From Kofleriaceae bacterium (lineage in GTDB: Bacteria; Myxococcota_A; Polyangia; Haliangiales; Haliangiaceae), in assembly GCA_025357755.1 (NCBI GenBank), contig JANXOP010000321.1, positions 1 through 35,779 on the forward strand: a stretch of DNA of 35,779 bases. Reading direction: 5' to 3'. Position numbers and translations under genes: made by a program. Below are positions 1-11,594 of the stretch, in pieces (the first letter of the stretch is position 1; each line of letters begins with the position of its first letter). Below the pieces are notes generated by a model. The model worked only from the letters and a program-made list of their open reading frames with translations. It did no database searches and was not told the DNA's origin.

Positions 1-227
1 TTGGCGAAGCGCACAAAGTTGTCGCGCACTTTTTCAAAGCGGGCACCTTTGCGATAGTGCTCGAAACTTTCCTTGGTTGACCCGTCGAAGCTGAAGGTGA
101 TGTGCTTCGCCAAGATCGCGAGCACGATCATGATCTCGAGCAGGGTCATACCTCGCTGCTTGGTGCGGGTTGTACGACGACGGCCGTCGCGGCTAGCGAT
201 GTGAAGGGCGATGAGCTTGTTCAACAT
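1..227 (-). CDS. gspG: Type II secretion major pseudopilin GspG, N-terminal fragment, 3' part abnormal
   Basis: This is the start of the fifth gsp gene, cut by the window edge. The ATG at 227 follows a strong AAGGAG site that overlaps the gspF stop codon. The product has a basic leader, then the prepilin cleavage site and hydrophobic helix start RG|MTLLEIMIVLAILA, with the conserved Glu at +5. GspG is the main subunit of the periplasmic pseudopilus and is processed by the GspO prepilin peptidase. After about 40 residues the pilin similarity stops: the frame continues as HITFSFDGSTKESFEHYRKG, which resembles a radical-SAM domain rather than a pilin. A normal GspG would continue as hydrophobic helix here. 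The identity of the first 40 residues and the operon position are clear; the rest is probably a chimera (see findings). Confidence 0.75.
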   Translation of the reverse strand, partial: MLNKLIALHIASRDGRRRTTRTKQRGMTLLEIMIVLAILAKHITFSFDGSTKESFEHYRKGARFEKVRDNFVRFA

Positions 228-237
228 ATCTGTCTCC

Positions 238-1493
238 TTACTTAGGTCCCGAGAGCTGACCGAGGTCCATGATGGGTTGCAGGATCGAAAACACGATAAA
301 GGCGACGGCTCCGCCCATGACGACGAGCATCATCGGCTCGAGCAAGGCCGTGAACCGAGAGAGCTTGGTGTCGACCTCGCTCTCGTACGTCGTGGCGACG
401 CGATCGAGCATCTGCTCGAGCTGACCGGCGCGCTCACCGACCGCGGTCATGTGGATCATCGTGGGCGGGAACTGCCCCGATTTCTTGAGGGTTGCGGCGA
501 GCGATTCACCTTCGGTGACCGCCTTCTTCGCTTCTTCGATCGCGGCCTGGATGTGGACGTTGCCCACGATCTGCTTCGCAGTATCGAGCGAGCGCAGCAT
601 CGGTACGCCGGACTGCAGCATCGTGCCGAGCGTGCGTGCGAAGCGACCGACATTGATCGTGCGTACCAGCTCGCCGAGCACCGGCATGTTGAGCACGAAG
701 CGGTGCCAGATCGGCTTGCCCTCCTTGGAGCTCTTCCATTTGTTGAATGCGAAGCCAAACGCGATCATGCCGGCGATCAGCCACAGGAAGTACCGGCCGA
801 GGAACTGCGACAGGCCGATCAGAAATCGCGTGTTGAGCGGCAGGGTCTTGCCCTGCGAGCTGAACATCTGCGTGATCTCCGGAATCACCTTGATCATCAG
901 CACCGTCATGATGCCGGCGCCGACGAAGACCATCACGGCGGGATAGATCATCGCGCCCTGGATCTTCGACTTGAGCTTCTGCGCACCTTCGAGGAACTCG
1001 GAGAGCCGCGTGAGGACCTCGTCGAGGTTACCGGCGACTTCACCGGCGCGGACCATCGAGACGAACAGCTCGTCGAACATCTTCGGATGTCTCGCGAGCG
1101 CATCCGCGAGCGCCATACCTTCGTTGACGTTGGCGCGCACTTCCGCGACCGCGGTCTTCAACCGCATGTTCGGAATCTGCTCGACGAGCGCACCGAGCGC
1201 CTCGGCGAGCGGAATGCCGGCGCGGATCAGCGTCGCCATCTGGCGCGTGAACGACGCGATTTCGGTCTTCTTGACGCCACCGAACACGCCGCCGAAGTCG
1301 ACGCTCTTGTTGAGTCCGCCCTTGGTGGCGTTGTGATCCTTGGCGTGCTTGCCGCCCTTGGTCAGCTCGAAGCTCGTGACGATCACGCCATCCTTGCGCA
1401 GGATCTGGCGAAGCAGTTTCGGCGTCTCGGCCTCGCGGTTGCCCGCGACGTTCTTGCCGCTCGAGCCGAGACCTTTGTAGGCGTACATCGGCA

Positions 1494-1494
<1 letters not shown>
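238..1494 (-). CDS. gspF: Type II secretion inner-membrane platform protein GspF
   Basis: The 418-residue product has the usual GspF/PilC length and layout. Two homologous T2SSF cytoplasmic domains are each followed by membrane helices: one after GAMIYPAVMVFVGAG, one around FLWLIAGMIAFGFAF, and a last one near MMLVVMGGAVAFIVF close to the C-terminus. The N-terminus MPMYAYKGL is typical of the family. GspF sits in the inner membrane and couples the GspE ATPase to pseudopilus assembly. The ATG overlaps the gspE TAA stop by one base (TAATG), so translation is probably coupled. There are ten bases between its stop and the gspG ATG, filled by the gspG ribosome binding site. No anomaly was seen. 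Confidence 0.95.
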
Positions 1495-3275
<1,781 letters not shown>

Positions 3276-3277
3276 GG

Positions 3278-5635
3278 TTACTTCTTGGTTCCAGTTGCAG
3301 GAGCCATTCCACCATTGTTGGTGGTCCCACCGGTGCCGTGGCTATCGGATTCAGGGGCATCGATGCCAGACGGGCCATATTCGACCGCGCCTTCGGTGAC
3401 ATGCTGGCGCTTGCCCGCTGCGTTGAGGAGCGCGGCATCTTCTTCGACACCCTGCAGCGTGCGGTTGATCTCCTCGACCAGGCCGCGCTTGCGGCGGTAG
3501 TCGATCTTGGGTTCGTACTTCGCATCGTTCAGGTTGGCAAACGAGGCGGTGAACTCGCGGTATTCGCGGGTCTTGCGCTCGCGGATGTTCTGGAGATCGA
3601 GCTGGTCCTTGATGATGTAGGGCGTCAGCAGGATCAGGAGGTTGGTCTTCTTCTTTGCCTTGGTCGTGTACTTGAACAGGTAGCCTAGCAAGGGGATGTC
3701 ACCGAGCAACGGCACCTTCGTGACGTTGAAGGCCTCGCGCTCCTGGATCAGGCCGCCGATCACGACGCTCTCTTGATCGTGAACGACCACCTGAGTCTTG
3801 AGCTTGCGCTCCGTCCAGGTCGGACCGAGCTGTGGATCCTTGCCGCCGAGATCCTTGGTGTTCTGTTCGATCTCGAGACGCACCGCATCGTTCGAGGAGA
3901 TGTGCGGCGTGACGTTGAGATCGAGCGTGAGCTTCTCGCGCTGGATGTTCTGACCGATCGAGCCGAGCGGCGACGCCGCGCCGGTGGTGCCGCTCGTCGG
4001 CAGACCGCCGAACGAGAGCCCCGCCTGGTACGGGATGTTGTTACCGACCGAGAACTCGGCCTTCTCGTTATCGATCGCGATGATGTGCGGCGCCGAGAGG
4101 ATGTTCGTGTTGTCCTGGGTCGCGAGCGCCTGGAACAGCACCGCGTAAGACGGGATGCTCGTGCCGAGGAAGGTCTGCGAGCTGGTCAGCGGCGAACCGA
4201 CGAGACCACCGATGAGGCCGGTGAGCGACGCGAGCGAAGCGACCTGCAACGACTTGAGGGTAGAGGTCTGGACGCCACCGAGCACGAGGGCATCACCGTT
4301 CGAGACCGGCAGACCACCGTGCGAGCTGGTACCGATATCGAGCTCTTTGTTGAGCGTGACCTCGAGGATCAGCGCCTCGATGAAGATCTGGCGACGCGGC
4401 TGGTCGAGGCGACGAATCACGTCCTTGATCGCGACGTAATCGCGACCGCTCGACATCACGATCAGGGAGTTCGTCGGATCGTCATTGACGACGCGCACCG
4501 GACCCTCCAGCGCGGCACCGAGGTCGCCGGCCGGCGGGGGCGTCGGGGCTGGGGGCGCGCCCGACTGACCCGGGCGACCGGTCGTCGCGCCCGGGCGCTG
4601 CTGGCCCTGCGAGAGTGCGTTGTTGAGCGTGGTCGCGAGATCCTTGGCGAGTGCGTTCTCGAGCGGGAACACGCGGATCGCCGCGCCACCCTCGGTATCG
4701 AGCAGAATATCGAGCCGCTCGACGAGCGACTTCACGCGGAGATAGCCCGCTTCGTTCGACACGACGATCAGCGTGTTCGTGCGATCGTCGACGAGGATCT
4801 TCGAGGGCAGCGCCCCCGAGATGTCGTCGCCGCCCGACGATGCGGGGGCGCCGCCTTGCGGGGTCGCACCGCGTTGCGGCACCGGGTTCGCCTTCGCGCC
4901 ACCCGCAGCGCTGTTCGCCGCGATGCCGAGGATCTCGTTGAGCTTCTGCGCGAGCGCGGTCGCGTCCGAGTGGAGCACCGGGATCGTGTAGACGCCTTCG
5001 TTGTTACCGGGGACGTCGATCGACTTCGCGAGCGACATCATGTCGCGAACCTGCGACGCGTAGTCGGTGATGATGATCATGTTGCCGGCGGCCTGGACGT
5101 TGCCGGCCTGCGAGCGCACCGAATCGAGCGCGGCGCGAAGCGTCTCGACCTGGGCATAAGACGGGCGCAGCACGTAGCGCACCATCTGATCTTCGTCAGC
5201 CGGAATGCCCTTCTTGTAGATCGGCACGGTCTCGCTCTTCGCGGTCGCCGATTCGACGATCCGCAACACGTTGCCCTTCGGCACGACCGTGAGCCCCATC
5301 GTCGACAGGGCGACGAGGAACACACGATATGCCTCCTGCTGGCTCATCTTGAGCGGCGCGATCACGGTGACCTTCTTGCCGGTCGAGACGATGCGCGGAT
5401 CGAGGATGAAGTTCTTGCAGGTGAAGCCCATCACCCAGGCGACGAGATCCTTGAGCTCGGTCTCCGGCTTGAACGTGACGGCGACCGGGCCGGTCTTCTT
5501 GCCGCAGTGATAGAGCGTGTCGTCTTCACCGGTGGCCGGTTTGTCTTTATCTGCAGGCGCCGTCCCCGCGGGCTGCGCGAGCACGGGCGACGTGATTCCG
5601 AGGAGCGCTACAACGACGAGTAGTTTCTTCATCAT
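3278..5635 (-). CDS. gspD: Type II secretion outer-membrane secretin GspD
   Basis: The 785-residue product has a signal peptide MMKKLLVVVALLGITSPVLA|QP, an N0 domain (about residues 50-120), then N1-N3 repeats. The repeats are interrupted by two low-complexity Gly/Pro/Gln-rich stretches (about residues 240-275 and 345-375), which are common in secretins. The C-terminal secretin domain carries the signature VPLLGDIPLLGYLFK. The protein forms the multimeric outer-membrane channel of the type II system. After the secretin domain there is a hydrophilic tail of about 110 residues ending in a Gly/Asn-rich stretch; this could be the S-domain or pilotin contact, but no motif proves that. It lies two bases after gspC and two before gspE in the operon. 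Confidence 0.95.
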   Translation of the reverse strand: MMKKLLVVVALLGITSPVLAQPAGTAPADKDKPATGEDDTLYHCGKKTGPVAVTFKPETELKDLVAWVMGFTCKNFILDPRIVSTGKKVTVIAPLKMSQQEAYRVFLVALSTMGLTVVPKGNVLRIVESATAKSETVPIYKKGIPADEDQMVRYVLRPSYAQVETLRAALDSVRSQAGNVQAAGNMIIITDYASQVRDMMSLAKSIDVPGNNEGVYTIPVLHSDATALAQKLNEILGIAANSAAGGAKANPVPQRGATPQGGAPASSGGDDISGALPSKILVDDRTNTLIVVSNEAGYLRVKSLVERLDILLDTEGGAAIRVFPLENALAKDLATTLNNALSQGQQRPGATTGRPGQSGAPPAPTPPPAGDLGAALEGPVRVVNDDPTNSLIVMSSGRDYVAIKDVIRRLDQPRRQIFIEALILEVTLNKELDIGTSSHGGLPVSNGDALVLGGVQTSTLKSLQVASLASLTGLIGGLVGSPLTSSQTFLGTSIPSYAVLFQALATQDNTNILSAPHIIAIDNEKAEFSVGNNIPYQAGLSFGGLPTSGTTGAASPLGSIGQNIQREKLTLDLNVTPHISSNDAVRLEIEQNTKDLGGKDPQLGPTWTERKLKTQVVVHDQESVVIGGLIQEREAFNVTKVPLLGDIPLLGYLFKYTTKAKKKTNLLILLTPYIIKDQLDLQNIRERKTREYREFTASFANLNDAKYEPKIDYRRKRGLVEEINRTLQGVEEDAALLNAAGKRQHVTEGAVEYGPSGIDAPESDSHGTGGTTNNGGMAPATGTKK

Positions 5636-5637
5636 GA

Positions 5638-6561
5638 TTACCGAATCGAGTACGAAAGCTTCTCTGCTTTGCCGCGACGCGTGATCGACACTTCCAGAGA
5701 GGTCGCCTCGCGTAGTTTAGTGAATGCCTCGAGTGCGTTTTGCGCCGACGTCAGATCGAAGCCGTTGATCGACTGCAGCGTGTCGCCGTTCTGCAACCCG
5801 AGCTTCGAGAACACCGAGCTCGGGCGAATCGCGTAGAGCTTGAAGCCATCGGGCTTGCCATCCTTGACCGCCGGCACGACCCGCGCGCCCTTCGCAACCC
5901 CCATCGGGTTCGCGCTGACGCTATCGACCAGCTTGCGATCGATCTCGTAGTGGTTGTCGTCGATCTTCTTGACCCCCGCGTCGATCATCGCCTGCATCTC
6001 GTCGCCCGAGCCATCACCCGCCGGTGGCTCGACCTTCGCGACCATCGGTGGCGGCGTCGCACCGAGCAACACGAGGCGCTCGGTGTGGCCCGCGTTCTCG
6101 AAGTCGATGAACTTGTAGTGGATCTCTTTGAGCTTGCCGCTCGCGCCCGGAATCTGGTCGCCGATCGAATACGAGCCCTGGCGCGCGCTCTCGGTGTTGA
6201 CGATCGTCGCGGTCGATTGCTCGTCGTCGAGAGAGACGCTGGTCGCGACGAGCGACAGCGGCAGGGACGTCGTGACGATCGAGCTCGGATCCGAGGCGAC
6301 CGCCGTGGCCGCGACCGAGGGCGTGCACTCCGCGCAGAAGATGTTGCGCGACGCGAGCAACGTACCGTCCTTCGAATGCGAGACCTTCGCCGGGCCAACC
6401 GGCATCGCACCGAACACCGGGGGTCGCGCGGTCGCGTGATCCGAATCCGGGAGATACTTCGCCGCGACGAAGTAGCCGGTCGCTTTGGCCGCGAACACGG
6501 CGCACGCCAGCACCACGATCGCACCGAGGACCCAGAAGTACCGCTTGATCAGATCCTGCAT
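5638..6561 (-). CDS. gspC: Type II secretion inner-membrane clamp protein GspC (PDZ type)
   Basis: The 307-residue product has one N-terminal membrane helix (about residues 9-33), a linker with a CAEC cysteine pair, a homology region (about 90-160), and a C-terminal PDZ-like domain. The PDZ region includes SSVFSKLGLQNGDTLQSING. GspC links the inner-membrane platform to the secretin, and its PDZ domain is implicated in substrate recognition in other species. Being first of the gspCDEFG set is standard. The ATG follows the regulator stop by three bases, so it is almost certainly in the same transcript. The CAEC pair just outside the membrane helix is notable and could form a periplasmic disulfide, but this is inference. 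Confidence 0.9.
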   Translation of the reverse strand: MQDLIKRYFWVLGAIVVLACAVFAAKATGYFVAAKYLPDSDHATARPPVFGAMPVGPAKVSHSKDGTLLASRNIFCAECTPSVAATAVASDPSSIVTTSLPLSLVATSVSLDDEQSTATIVNTESARQGSYSIGDQIPGASGKLKEIHYKFIDFENAGHTERLVLLGATPPPMVAKVEPPAGDGSGDEMQAMIDAGVKKIDDNHYEIDRKLVDSVSANPMGVAKGARVVPAVKDGKPDGFKLYAIRPSSVFSKLGLQNGDTLQSINGFDLTSAQNALEAFTKLREATSLEVSITRRGKAEKLSYSIR

Positions 6562-6564
6562 GCG

Positions 6565-8115
<1,551 letters not shown>

Positions 8116-8293
8116 ACCGGCTTACCTCTTAACAAGTGCAGTGCCAGTTTGTATTTCAGCTAAGTACCTAACATTACTTATAAGTTATGAGCACTTGCCA
8201 GCTCGAAAATGCCATCGTGTCAGGTCGCAACAATGGCGCTGACAAAGTGGCAAGCCGCCCCTCGAACGACCGTTCTACCCGTATCCTCGTCGG
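8116..8293. promoter_or_regulatory. Divergent AT-rich regulatory region upstream of the regulator/gsp operon
   Basis: This 178-base spacer separates the minus-strand regulator/gsp operon from a plus-strand gene. Its centre is clearly AT-richer than the surroundings. It holds a perfect 10-base palindrome ACTTATAAGT (8176-8185) and a 7-base inverted repeat CAAGTGC/GCACTTG (8133-8139 and 8191-8197). On the minus strand there is a sigma-54-like element TGGCAC-N5-TTGT at 8146-8132, one mismatch from the -24/-12 consensus at the -12 GC. Its distance to the annotated ATG is short, so either translation starts further in or the element is fortuitous. Function is inferred. Confidence 0.4.
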
Positions 8294-9325
8294 ATGCGCC
8301 GCGCTCCGATGGGCTGGATCGCGGTCTTGCTCGCGGTCTCGGGTGCCGGTGCGACACGCGCCCGTGCCGATTCGTCGGTCGTTGTCACGTTGACACCAGC
8401 CGGTGAACAATTGGCGAGCTACCTCGGGCTGTCGGTGCCCGCGTTGATCCAGAACGCCCAGGACAAGTTCAACAGCTTGTTCCAGACCGCGAACCTGCCG
8501 TCGTTGCTCACGGCCTTCGCATCGACGACGGCGATCTCGGATCGTGGCCTCGGAGTCGACTACGCCGTGACGGGCCACGACATGATGGTCGGCGCGGTCG
8601 CGAACGGCGCGGTGCCCACCGATCCATCGCTCGATAGCGCGAACGTGATCGGCGGCTTCATCTTCAACTTCGGCGTGATGGTGGGCGCGAACCTCGGGCG
8701 GTGGGGCGCACCGCGGTGGACCGTCTTCGCGAACGGCTTCTACGAAGCCGCGGGCTACAAAGACCTTCAGGGGCATCTCACGACCGGCGGGGCGCACGTG
8801 CAGTACCGCGCGCTCGAAGGCACGCACCGCGGACCGGTGCGCTGGATCGGGCTCGATGTCACGACCGGACTCGAGCTCGCGAACTGGCAGATCAGCACGA
8901 AGCGGGATTCGCTCGCGATCAACTTCAAGGTCGAGAATCCCGACACCGGGAAGGGCGAGCACCTCGTGTTCCAGTCGATGGGCGTGATGAACGTCGAGGC
9001 CAACACGCTCACGGTCCCGCTCGAGGTGACGACCGGCATCAGCCTCGGCGAGATCGTCACGCTGTACGCGGGTGGTGGCCTCGATCTCACCTCGTCGACC
9101 GCGACGATCGACGTCAACCTCGACGGCGAGCTCTACATCCGCTCGAACATGGAGGACGTCGGTCACGCGACGATCAAAGCGAGTGGTCAGGCCTCGCCGA
9201 GCTCGATCACGGCGCACGTGCTCGCCGGTCTCCAGCTCGCGATCCCGCATGCGAACATCTACACGCAGGGAATCGTCAGCCCCGACAACGAAGGCATCGC
9301 GTTCGGGTTCCGGATCAAATTCTGA
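8294..9325 (+). CDS. Predicted outer-membrane beta-barrel protein, unknown function
   Basis: The 343-residue product has a signal peptide MRRAPMGWIAVLLAVSG...ARA|DSS and a mature part rich in alternating hydrophobic and polar residues with many Gly. It ends in GIAFGFRIKF: an amphipathic last strand with terminal Phe, as in outer-membrane barrels recognised by the BAM complex. No named family was recognised. About residues 35-60 (LTPAGEQLASYLGLSVPAL) form a helical plug-like or periplasmic segment. The start could also be Met6. It is divergent from the regulator/gsp operon and overlaps the next, convergent gene by 11 bases at the 3' ends. An exported envelope protein is well supported; a specific role is not. 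Confidence 0.75.
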   Translation: MRRAPMGWIAVLLAVSGAGATRARADSSVVVTLTPAGEQLASYLGLSVPALIQNAQDKFNSLFQTANLPSLLTAFASTTAISDRGLGVDYAVTGHDMMVGAVANGAVPTDPSLDSANVIGGFIFNFGVMVGANLGRWGAPRWTVFANGFYEAAGYKDLQGHLTTGGAHVQYRALEGTHRGPVRWIGLDVTTGLELANWQISTKRDSLAINFKVENPDTGKGEHLVFQSMGVMNVEANTLTVPLEVTTGISLGEIVTLYAGGGLDLTSSTATIDVNLDGELYIRSNMEDVGHATIKASGQASPSSITAHVLAGLQLAIPHANIYTQGIVSPDNEGIAFGFRIKF

Positions 9326-10211
9326 TCGCGTCGAACGGGTTCGGCGTCGGGAACAGCTCGGGATGGATGCACGCCGCGAGGATCTCGAGCGACTCGACGA
9401 GGCGCGGACCGGGACGATTGAAGTACGCGTTGCCGTCGGTGACGTAGACCCGTGCTTCGGGGACCGCGGCCTGGATCTCGGTGAGCAGCGAGCGTTCTTC
9501 CAGCGCTCGCGCGATCGTGAAGCCGCACGGCTTTGCCACGATCACGTCGGGTGCGAGGGCGCGGAGCTTCGCGAGATCGATCGTCGGAGCGGGGCCACCT
9601 GCCGTGGCGCCGAGCGCGATGCCGCCGGCAAGCTCCACGAGCTCGGGCATCCACGTGCCGCCGATCATCAGCGGTGCGAGCCACTCGAGCGTGACGACGC
9701 GGGGACGCGGGCGGGCGGTCACGCGTGAGGAGAGCGCGTGCATGCGCGCCTCCAGCGAGCGACGCAGCGACTGGCCATCGCGGCCGATGGCGGCACCGAC
9801 CTCGACGATGTTCGTCATCACGTCGGCCAGGCACACCGGCGAGAGGCTGACGATCTGGATGGCATCGATGCCCTTGCGATGCGCGAGCCGCGCGACGGCC
9901 GCGCGCACGTCATCGAGCGAGACCGCACAGACCTCGCAAAGATCCTGCGTCACGATGACATCTGGTGCGAGCGCAGCGAGTTGCGCCTCGTCGACGCTGT
10001 AGATCGAGAGTGCGTTCTCGATCACATCGCGCACCGCTCGATCGATCTCGAGCGAGCTGGTTCCCGTCATGATGCGCGCCGCGGTGAGTGCGGGCCGGTC
10101 CGTGATCGCCTCGGGAAAATCGCACTCGTGCGAACGTCCGACGAGCTCGGCATCCGCGCCGAGCGCACACACGATCTCGGTCGCCGAGGGTAGCAGCGAG
10201 ACGATCCGCAC
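9315..10211 (-). CDS. BtuF-like cobalamin/metal-chelate binding protein (periplasmic-binding fold), no signal peptide
   Basis: The start is the GTG at 10211, giving 298 residues beginning VRIVSLLPSATEIVCALG, the standard opening of BtuF/FecB-type ABC substrate-binding folds. Further family features are VGRSHECDFP (about 29-38), the paired LAPDVIVTQDLCEVC and LRALAPDVIVAKPCGF segments, and YFNRPGPRLVESLEILA near the end. Such proteins bind cobalamin or iron chelates for ABC import. This copy lacks any N-terminal hydrophobic segment, so it may be cytoplasmic, as in stand-alone 'cobalamin-binding protein' genes seen in many bacteria. The GTG overlaps the upstream TAG by one base (TAGTG). No permease or ATPase is nearby. 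A longer frame exists upstream, but it lies inside the glycine-rich gene and looks non-coding. Confidence 0.85.
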   Translation of the reverse strand: MRIVSLLPSATEIVCALGADAELVGRSHECDFPEAITDRPALTAARIMTGTSSLEIDRAVRDVIENALSIYSVDEAQLAALAPDVIVTQDLCEVCAVSLDDVRAAVARLAHRKGIDAIQIVSLSPVCLADVMTNIVEVGAAIGRDGQSLRRSLEARMHALSSRVTARPRPRVVTLEWLAPLMIGGTWMPELVELAGGIALGATAGGPAPTIDLAKLRALAPDVIVAKPCGFTIARALEERSLLTEIQAAVPEARVYVTDGNAYFNRPGPRLVESLEILAACIHPELFPTPNPFDAIRI

Positions 10212-11542
10212 TACGGCGCCACGACGAGCGCACCGGTGGTGCACGCGGTGTTCGGGGACACGCCACTGGTGCACGTCGCGTTGCCGCCGACGATTCGGAT
10301 CCGCCCACCGCCACCGCCGCCGCCCGTACCGCCCTGCCCGTTCGCTGTATGCGACCGACCGTTCGCCGCTTGGTTGCCGCCGCTCGCGCCCGTGCCACCG
10401 GCGCCCGCGCCCGCGAGTCCTCCGTTGCCGCCGTCGACGGAGAGCTGGCCGGTCAACAAGATCGCCGGTGCTTCGAGCAAGAGGCCGCCACCCGCACCGC
10501 CGCCACTCCCTCCGTCGACGGTCGCGGTGCCAAAGCCTGCGCCCCCGCGAGCAGAGATCGAGCCGGTCACCGCGATCGAGGTGCGCGACGAGATCTGGAG
10601 CACGCCGCCACCTCCACCGCCGCCATAGCCGTACGCGCCGTTGATCGTCGCATCGCCGCCACCACCACCACCGCTGCCGCCGATTAGTGGAATCAGCTCG
10701 TCGGTGCCGCACAGACCGCCATGCATGCCTGGACCGCCGTGGTGATCACCGTCGACGCATTCTCCCGTGCCGCCATCGCCGCCGATGCTCGCGTTGCCGG
10801 CGCCACCGCCGCCGCCACCCGAGTAATCGTTGCCGGTGAACTGCGGACCGCTCGTGGTGCCGCCGTGACCGCGGCACGGACCTTGGCCATCGTGACCCGA
10901 ATTGGTCGACAGGTCTGCGCCCGCGAACCCACCCGGGCCACCGCTCGCGACCGCGGCACCGCTGCCTGCGCCCGCACCATCAAAGCTGATGATCCCGGCG
11001 ATCGACACGGCATCGTCGACGACCATCAGGATCGCTTCGGGAGGGACCGTGTTCGTCGCGACCAGGAGCTGCGTCGCACCCTGGAGCTCGATCTTGGAGA
11101 GACAGAACAAGCTGAAGCCCGGCAGCGGCGTCGCATACGTCTTCACGGCATTGATCCGCGTGACCCCGACCGTGCCGCAGTTCGGCGAGCAATCGATGTG
11201 CGTGCCGCCGCTCGCGCTGAGCGAAACGGTCGAGCCCGCAGCCGGCGTCAGCGCCGGTGCATCTGCGGTGCAGGTCACGACGTCCGTGAGCGGCACGTTG
11301 CTCGCCGCGACGCACGTGCCTTCCGAGCAGGTGTAGTCGCAGAGCTTGTCGGCCGCGGAATCCCAGCGATGATCGGCACCGCACGTGCGACGCGTTCGGC
11401 CGGTGCAGGTCGTGCTCGCGGCCGCGCCACACGTGTCTGCCGCATCGACGCCCTCACCACCATCCGTGTCGATTTGCGCGGGCGAAAACCCGCAACTACC
11501 GAGGACCAAAGCCATGGCAGCGATGTGGCGACCCCCTCGCAT
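10211..11542 (-). CDS. Glycine-rich cysteine-containing surface lipoprotein
   Basis: The 443-residue product starts MRGGRHIAAMALVLGSC|GF, a short lipoprotein signal with Cys17 as acylated residue. A cysteine-rich segment follows (about 38-135, including TCTGRTRRTCG, CDYTCSEGTC and CSPNC). The C-terminal half is dominated by Gly/Ala/Ser with runs of six to eight Gly (about 200-420). Between them are beta-rich stretches such as LQISSRTSIAVTGSISARGG that repeat loosely and suggest a right-handed beta-helix. Proteins of this make-up are common on myxobacterial surfaces, generally without known function. It is upstream of and overlaps the BtuF-like gene by one base. It is divergent from the next gene, with only 52 bases between the starts. 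Confidence 0.8.
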   Translation of the reverse strand: MRGGRHIAAMALVLGSCGFSPAQIDTDGGEGVDAADTCGAAASTTCTGRTRRTCGADHRWDSAADKLCDYTCSEGTCVAASNVPLTDVVTCTADAPALTPAAGSTVSLSASGGTHIDCSPNCGTVGVTRINAVKTYATPLPGFSLFCLSKIELQGATQLLVATNTVPPEAILMVVDDAVSIAGIISFDGAGAGSGAAVASGGPGGFAGADLSTNSGHDGQGPCRGHGGTTSGPQFTGNDYSGGGGGGAGNASIGGDGGTGECVDGDHHGGPGMHGGLCGTDELIPLIGGSGGGGGGDATINGAYGYGGGGGGGVLQISSRTSIAVTGSISARGGAGFGTATVDGGSGGGAGGGLLLEAPAILLTGQLSVDGGNGGLAGAGAGGTGASGGNQAANGRSHTANGQGGTGGGGGGGRIRIVGGNATCTSGVSPNTACTTGALVVAP

Positions 11543-11594
11543 TCGAGCTGCATCTTAGAGGAAGATCCAGGAAGAGCGGACGTAAGATACGGGT

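Noticed and set aside
3773..5623. A 616-residue plus-strand frame opposite gspD
   Set aside because: Arg/Glu/Asp-rich composition without motifs, fully inside a recognised secretin gene on the other strand.
8174..9250. A 358-residue minus-strand frame opposite the first barrel protein
   Set aside because: Charged low-complexity translation; the plus-strand gene has a signal peptide and a barrel C-terminus.
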